This document shows, piece by piece, positions 58,418 to 64,000 of a stretch of 64,000 nucleotides of DNA. The stretch lies in the NCBI RefSeq assembly GCF_002994745.2, contig NC_037092.1, forward strand, positions 9,042,501 through 9,106,500, in the 5' to 3' direction. This DNA comes from Rosa chinensis. Its lineage: Eukaryota > Streptophyta > Magnoliopsida > Rosales > Rosaceae. Position numbers and translations under genes: made by a program. Numbering within the stretch: position 1 is the stretch's first letter; each line of letters starts with the position of its first letter. The notes beneath the pieces are model-generated. The model was not told the DNA's origin, made no database searches, and was given only the letters and a program-made list of their open reading frames with translations.

Positions 58418-61400
58418 GGGGAGGGGGGTAGTATACTCATCATAGTCTGATTATGAGATACTCATTATATACGCTTCAAACGAATTTATTACACTAATAA
58501 AAATTTGCAATCAAGTTATAAACAAAACTATTATCTGCTCATAAAACAGGTGAGATAATGTTTCTTTTAGTACCAAAATATAGTGTAGATACTGTGGATA
58601 TAATTCTTTGTTTTGATCCTAATCTAGAAATGGCTTCAATGGTAAACTAATGAAGAATAGTGTTATTGAGCTTCTTAACATGCAATCTATTCAACGAGTA
58701 TCCATTTCAAGTTAACAACTGTAAACAAAAAGTCAAACCACCAGGAAACACACTCACTCAAGCCAATGTAAAAAAGTAGTCTCCAAAAAAAGCTCCGTTA
58801 TTAACTGAGCAATTTCCAGTAAAAATCTCTAAGTTAGCCTTGGAGTTGACATTCATTTATGTGGGCATATACACTATTGAATAATGAAACAGGAAAAATT
58901 CAGATCAACACAAGTATTTTGAGGCTTCAGCTCATGTCAAAGCAGTAATTCATTCCTGCATATATTTCTATGTTCACCAAGGATAGAAATGCATTATGTG
59001 ACCACATGAACGAAACAAAATAATAGATAATTATTAGCAGGTTTCATACCCGAGCTACCACAGCAGAATCAATGGGATTTTTTCCCATCCCGATCCAGAT
59101 TATCACAGCACACACGATCATTATAATAAAAACTAGCACAGTAACCTGACAAGTGAATAATGAGTTATAAATATAGTATCAAATTTGCACAGTACTATGA
59201 CTTCACACAAAAAGTGTACAATGATAGGTACTGATAAGATATACGAACTAGTGAACAAGAAAGTTAGAACTATTGCAGTACCAAAACTACAATTTTCTGG
59301 CGGCTTCCAATATGGATTCGCAGAGGAAAACACCTTCTATGACTATCAGTGTCCAATGGATTAGTTTTGCTAAATGTCTTCTCCAACAAAGCTTCCTGAA
59401 AACTACCTTCATCCTCCTCATCTTCGTCATCTGCCTGATGGCACAGGTCAACCCTAAAGGTGAAATTCAACAACCCAAGAACAATGTCAGATATAGCTCA
59501 TAAGAGACAAACTTCAGAACAATATTATCAAGTTGAGAAAGATATATTAAAGCAAAGACTTTTTAAATGACCTTTATTATGATTTTTTAAACGACCTTTA
59601 TTATGATTTTTTAAACAAAGACTAGTTGTTAAAGAGTATTGTTATATCCACACAGTTATACTCAACCATGCTTTCTCCTAGTTGCCTCACAGAGTGCATA
59701 ATATACTTATACAGTTCAACGCTTAAATTCGTTTCTCCACTTCATCATCCATATTATCATGTCCTAGGGGTAATATCCTCCTCGGTCTCACTGTCCTTAT
59801 GAATGGAAACAACATTGTCGTTTATACATTATACCTATCTCTACAATAACAGCTATGGAAGGAAAAGCATCCATATTTTTAAAAACATAAAAGTGTAATG
59901 CACAGGTCGTTGTGCCGTGTTGATGAAGAAAAGCTAATATCACATTACCCCCTCATAGGTTTAATAAAGCCATTGAGATAAACTTGTATTATTTATTACA
60001 AAAGAAAAAAGAAAAACTTACCAGAACGATAAAAGTAGAAGGAATGCAGCAAAAAACAAAATTTTGGGCAAAGCTGCAAAGAAAAATCTCACCGTTAAGA
60101 TACATTGAGCAAACACGTAAGATAGGTAGCATACTTACATATAAGAATGGAAGCATACCCATGAGGCTAAAACCACAAGAGTTGGACCAACATTTCCACC
60201 CCTTGCAAGCAGCAAAAAGAGTTAATACAAGATAAATTAAGCAACCTGTCATGGACAAGAACAAACACGTTAATTCCGTCTGGAACAACTGTCATGTATT
60301 CCCAAAATCATAAGTTTGTAATGAAATATGTTAACTCATTTGGACAACTATTTCTGTATGTTATAAGCCCATCAGAAGCATTATATAAAGAATAGAAGGA
60401 AAATGTATATTGTGGATTGTAAATTCTTACCCAAATTCGAAGAGCCAATCAACAGATGAAAAACCTGCAGTTCAACATAAAATGTGTCAAGAGAATACCA
60501 ACCTGCTTCTAATGAGCTTTGATATAGCAATTAATTTACCATAGGTGCACATCCACACATTTCCATGTTTTCACGTGCACACATATATATACATGCATAG
60601 AGCATCAAGTACTTCTAATACATACATGTATACAGATACATAGGGTGCTGCATATTTGCTGTTTGTATACAACACCAACTACTACTTATTTATAACTATA
60701 TGCTATACACGGAGGGTGCATATCAGTATAGAAATACAATTCACGATTATAAGCATGAGCAAAGAATCAGTTAACCAAAACTAAAGCAGGGTGGGGTAAC
60801 ATCAATCAGCACATGTATCCATTGATCACTCCCCATCTATCTGTCTCTCCTGTGAGAGTGATATAAGTATAAATATTTTGGTTGCTAGTTTAAGTTTACT
60901 TACCTAGTTAAGTTATGATCAACTGCAATTTCTCTACAAGACCAACCACAGATAAATGCTGATTCTATGACTAATATACTCTGGTAGACCAATTTTTACC
61001 ATTAGTCCAGATTTTTTGGTCTTTACAATGTCAAACTACATAAGAGGAACAGGTCAAGGCCTGGGAGTTCACAGAGTCAACCCAGTACCTCACAACTAGG
61101 TTACTCTAACCAGCTATCAATTTCTTTTTATATTTACTTGCATCATGTGTGTGTGCATGTGTTTATCTGTGTCTGAATCCTTGTATTTTTGTACTTATGG
61201 ATTTATCTCCATGTCTATAAACAAAACACATCAAATCTCAATTTAGATAAGAAATAATAAAGCAGGAATTATCACTTACTTTTTGGCGAGTCCATCCAAG
61301 TTGTGAATTCCTCGAGTGAATCCTAATTAACTGTGAACAGTAAGGAAAAACACATCAGAATCATTTCAAGAAAAGAACTTCACAAACATCGACCAAGAAC

Positions 61401-62075
61401 TACCCCATTTCTCCAAGGTTGATGTCATATCAAAGCTTTCATAAACCAAAGAATGCATTTTTGGGGATAATAAGGTATTCCTCAGTTGGAACTAAAATCT
61501 GTAGACTTTGAGAATGAGCGGAAATTTTGAGTGACGTCCAGCTCAAACGTAGTAAGTTGCGCAATTGGATCAACATAGACCAACAGTCTATAAAATGGCA
61601 TGATCCACCAGCTTCAGAACTTTCTCACCTCAATTGGCAATCCTATAACTTCTAGATGACACTTAATCCCACTATCTAACATTCAAACCAAGCAAAAGAA
61701 AAACCCATTTACCAGTTCACCAAGACAATCAAAACCAAAAATCCTCCACCTCAAATGCATAGTAAATACAAAAAAAAAATGCCCAGTTCCCAATTCTCCC
61801 AACCATCAATCCCACAGAGTCCAATTAACCCTACTCCTCAAGTCCCACACTTTCCCACCCACATTGGCATCCTTTCCACAATGCACAAAACCCAGTTCAC
61901 GAAATGCAAAACCCACACCAAAGCTGAGCACTTTAACCAATTAAAAACAGCAGATGAAGAAGAAGCAGACCTGATAAAATGCAAGGGCAGCTATAACGGC
62001 ATCAACAAGAGCAAGACCCACATTCACACCCACCAACACCTTTGGCAAACAAGACCCTTCTCTCAATTCAAACAT
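56187..62075 (-). CDS. TOM1/THH1-like seven-transmembrane protein (DUF1084)
   Basis: Thirteen exons on the minus strand, all GT-AG and in phase: 62075-61971, 61330-61280, 60464-60431, 60245-60159, 60073-60022, 59453-59282, 59145-59050, 58211-58151, 57373-57309, 57080-57006, 56910-56835, 56676-56501, 56216-56187. They give 359 residues. The start MFELREGSCLPK is followed by hydrophobic segments (VLVGVNVGLALVDAVIAALA; LPKILFFAAFLLLLSFW; VLVFIIMIVCAVIIWIGMG; LFAIVTLLLGGALACYG; VSVLCFASSAFVALLTDIP; VYTALWLILYYFVGSS), about seven in all. An acidic loop (DDEDEEDEG) and RELPPSIAANI near the C-terminus are also seen. The family includes Arabidopsis TOM1/TOM3/THH1, tonoplast membrane proteins that tobamoviruses exploit as host factors. 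The cellular role is unclear. The last 10-codon exon is the least certain. Confidence 0.87.
58372..58413. repeat. (TA)n microsatellite
   Basis: About 20 AT units in an intron of the TOM1-like gene, followed by a G-run. Confidence 0.95.
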
Positions 62076-62694
62076 TCTCCAAAGTCCCAAACTCTCTCTC
62101 TCTCTCTAACTTTCCCTCTCTAGAAATAAATGAGACAGAGAAAACAAGAGTTACTACTAGTTTGACAACGCTGTTGGTCTCAAACAAGAGTGTGGAAGCG
62201 TACGGACGCAGACGAAGAATAAGACCTTCTCGTCTTTCATGACAGATCTGCCTTCACCTGATTTTGTGCGGTTTTGCCCCACAACACACAGATTTCACAC
62301 AGGAAAATGAAAATGCTGGTGGCATTTGCGGTGATTACCTTTGATCGTCGAGGGCGGATTGGTAATTTCGGGGAGATACTGTTTGCTTTTGTCTGATTCC
62401 TCGCACGCGGGTGGCTTTGATTCTCCCATGAATATCATATCAATATCACCCCCCTTTTTGGCACCAACAAGTTTTGAGTATTTGACTTGGTTTAACTCAT
62501 TAAGCCAATCATCTTTGAGGTTTTAGGTCTTTAAGTACTAATTAAGCTAATAATTAATGGTTTGTCTATCACTGTCCTCCTAAAATTGGAATAAACGCGT
62601 ACGGTGGGCTTCTGTTTTTCTTGAGCCGCCCCGGGGCCCTCAAATGCTTAAACTAATCAAGAGTTCGATTTTGATCTGAATCTAATTACGAGTG
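62076..62694. other. Promoter side of the TOM1-like gene
   Basis: A CT-rich tract (62094-62110) lies just upstream of the ATG and probably belongs to the leader. No other gene was recognised. Confidence 0.45.
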
Positions 62695-62815
62695 GGGTTG
62701 GGTTGCATTTGATGTAGCGGTAACAAAATGTTAGAGAGGTCCCGAGTTCGAATGGTTTCCGAGTTTAAAATTGTATTCATCTACGTAATTTAAAATATAA
62801 TTGAAATATAAAAAA
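62695..62815 (+). mobile_element. Possible tRNA-derived SINE
   Basis: GATGTAGCGGTAAC followed by GAGAGGTCCCGAGTTCGAATG resembles the A and B boxes of plant SINEs. No clear tail or target duplication was seen. Confidence 0.3.
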
Positions 62816-62912
62816 GAATGGGGTTTAATATATGGTTTTATGAAGAGTTTAATTTGTTTCTAAAATACTATATATTCAATTCACCCGGTCAAAATATCAT
62901 TCCAATTTTAGT

Positions 62913-64000
62913 CATGTTTATGTAGAAATATATTTAACCTTTTTTTTTTTTATTGCTATACAATTGACGCATGAGCCTTACGTTGTGTATTGATCTCAAC
63001 CATGCATGGATGATACCGAACATCAACACCCAGATAGGATCATCCACGCACATCAATGGTTTGCAGCATTTTTCTATACATATATTCCAAGATTATTATC
63101 ACAAATGGTACCTGAACTATACCTCAATCTTATCGATCGTACCTGAACTTTAATTTTGATCACAACCAATACCCGAACTTTTCGATTTCATTTTAAATGG
63201 TACCTATAGCCACCTCCGGTCACTATTCAGACTAAAAACGGCATGGGAGGCAATCATAATGATGATTTTTGATGATTTAAAGGGTTGCAATCATATATAG
63301 TGATGATTTTTTGGTAATAGACTTGCCTTGAACTTTTTTTTTTTTTTTTTTTTTTTTTCAGATTTGGCTTTTTTTTGCCAGAATAGTGACCGAATGTGGC
63401 CTTAGGTACCATTTAAAATGAAATCGAAAAGTTCGGGTACTAGTTGTGATCAAAATTGAAGTTCAGGTACCATCGATAAAATAGAAGATAAGTTCAGGTA
63501 TCATTTGTGATAATAACCCTATATTCAATTTTGGTTCAGGTTCTCGGTTGGTGCAATATTTGTTAAGATATTCTATTTAGAATTAAATTCAATGAATTGC
63601 ATCGCGACATTTATTGACCTTTTTTTTTCTCGTATTTATAGATCTTGTCGTGAAACTGAGGATCAACAAAAATTTCATTATTCCTCTCGTGTCAAGTAAG
63701 AGCCATTATCATTCATTTCTCTTCTTTGTGTTTATATTGCCCTTATAATGACCTTTCATAACTATAAGGTCAATAAGTGATGAATACTAAACTTCCTCAA
63801 GATCGCCAAAAGATTGAAATGGAGAGGATATCTATACATAGTAATATGGTTCAGGTTCTTGGTCGATTCTCAATCGGTGCGATATTTGTTAAGATATTTT
63901 ATTCATGTAGAAATATATTTAACCTTTTTAAATTGCTATACATATATAGAAAATTCTATATATCTACTTTTGACGTGTGTGCCTCACGTACATTGTGTAC
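62913..64000. repeat. Dispersed direct repeats at the window edge
   Basis: ATGTAGAAATATATTTAACC with TATTGCTATACA and downstream blocks occurs at 62913-62989 and again at 63904-63999. TTCAGGTTCT..GGTTGGTGCxATATTTGTTAAGATATT occurs at about 63535 and 63849. The region is built from duplicated segments; the source is unknown. Confidence 0.6.
63090..63520. mobile_element. Long-TIR MITE (Mutator-like)
   Basis: About 136 bp at each end are inverted copies (TTATTATCACAAATGGTACC... against TTATTATCACAAATGATACC...) around a T-rich centre. Flanks ATATTCCA (63082-63089) and ATATTCAA (63521-63528) may be an imperfect target duplication. The element can form a long hairpin. Confidence 0.8.

Overview
This is a nuclear plant genome window. 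Genes have introns with GT-AG junctions and AT-rich intergenic DNA full of transposons, and the proteins are plant-specific (X8 domain, SAC51-type bHLH, plant TAF1 with a ubiquitin-like domain, GH3 beta-xylosidase). The organism is a eudicot. A Rosaceae species (strawberry/rose/apple group) fits my impression of the proteins, but that is inference only.

Layout. (1) 0-8.5 kb: a tandem cluster of X8 (CBM43) cell-wall proteins. One terminal exon or relic lies at 0.37 kb, a two-X8 gene broken by a 1-bp frameshift spans 1.6-4.9 kb, an intact single-X8 gene spans 6.1-7.7 kb, and a relic lies at 8.46 kb. (2) 9-13.4 kb: a Tourist-like MITE in duplicated DNA, then a SAC51-like bHLH gene whose long leader carries a spliced, conserved-looking peptide uORF. 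(3) 14.8-18.2 kb, minus: an intact 7-exon beta-xylosidase/arabinofuranosidase (BXL type) whose promoter is a 183-bp tandem triplication. (4) 18.8-29.7 kb: a Ty1/copia element inserted directly upstream of that promoter. Its 3' LTR was split twice, by a CACTA-like element holding a Pack-MULE-like element with MinE and BZR1/BES1 fragments, and by a hAT element. (5) 30-45 kb: an ANTH (clathrin assembly) pseudogene split by another hAT element with captured exons, a polyA retroposon, a 2.8-kb solo LTR with a striking array of hairpins, a TIR element with a 22-bp minisatellite, MITEs, a SINE and a 5' relic of the BXL gene. (6) 45.6-52.4 kb: TAF1 (TFIID), interrupted by one in-frame TAG. (7) 53-54.6 kb: an IMP1-like mitochondrial inner membrane protease. 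(8) 56.2-62.1 kb, minus: a 13-exon TOM1/THH1 (DUF1084) 7-TM protein. (9) 62.7-64 kb: repeats and a long-TIR MITE.

Housekeeping genes (TAF1, IMP1, TOM1-like) sit together at the right. The middle 27 kb is almost wholly transposon-derived, and target-site duplications let the order of insertions be read. The strongest unexplained signal is the hairpin array at 35986-36297: about ten near-regularly spaced units share a constant 13-nt loop but have stems that differ in sequence while mostly staying self-complementary.
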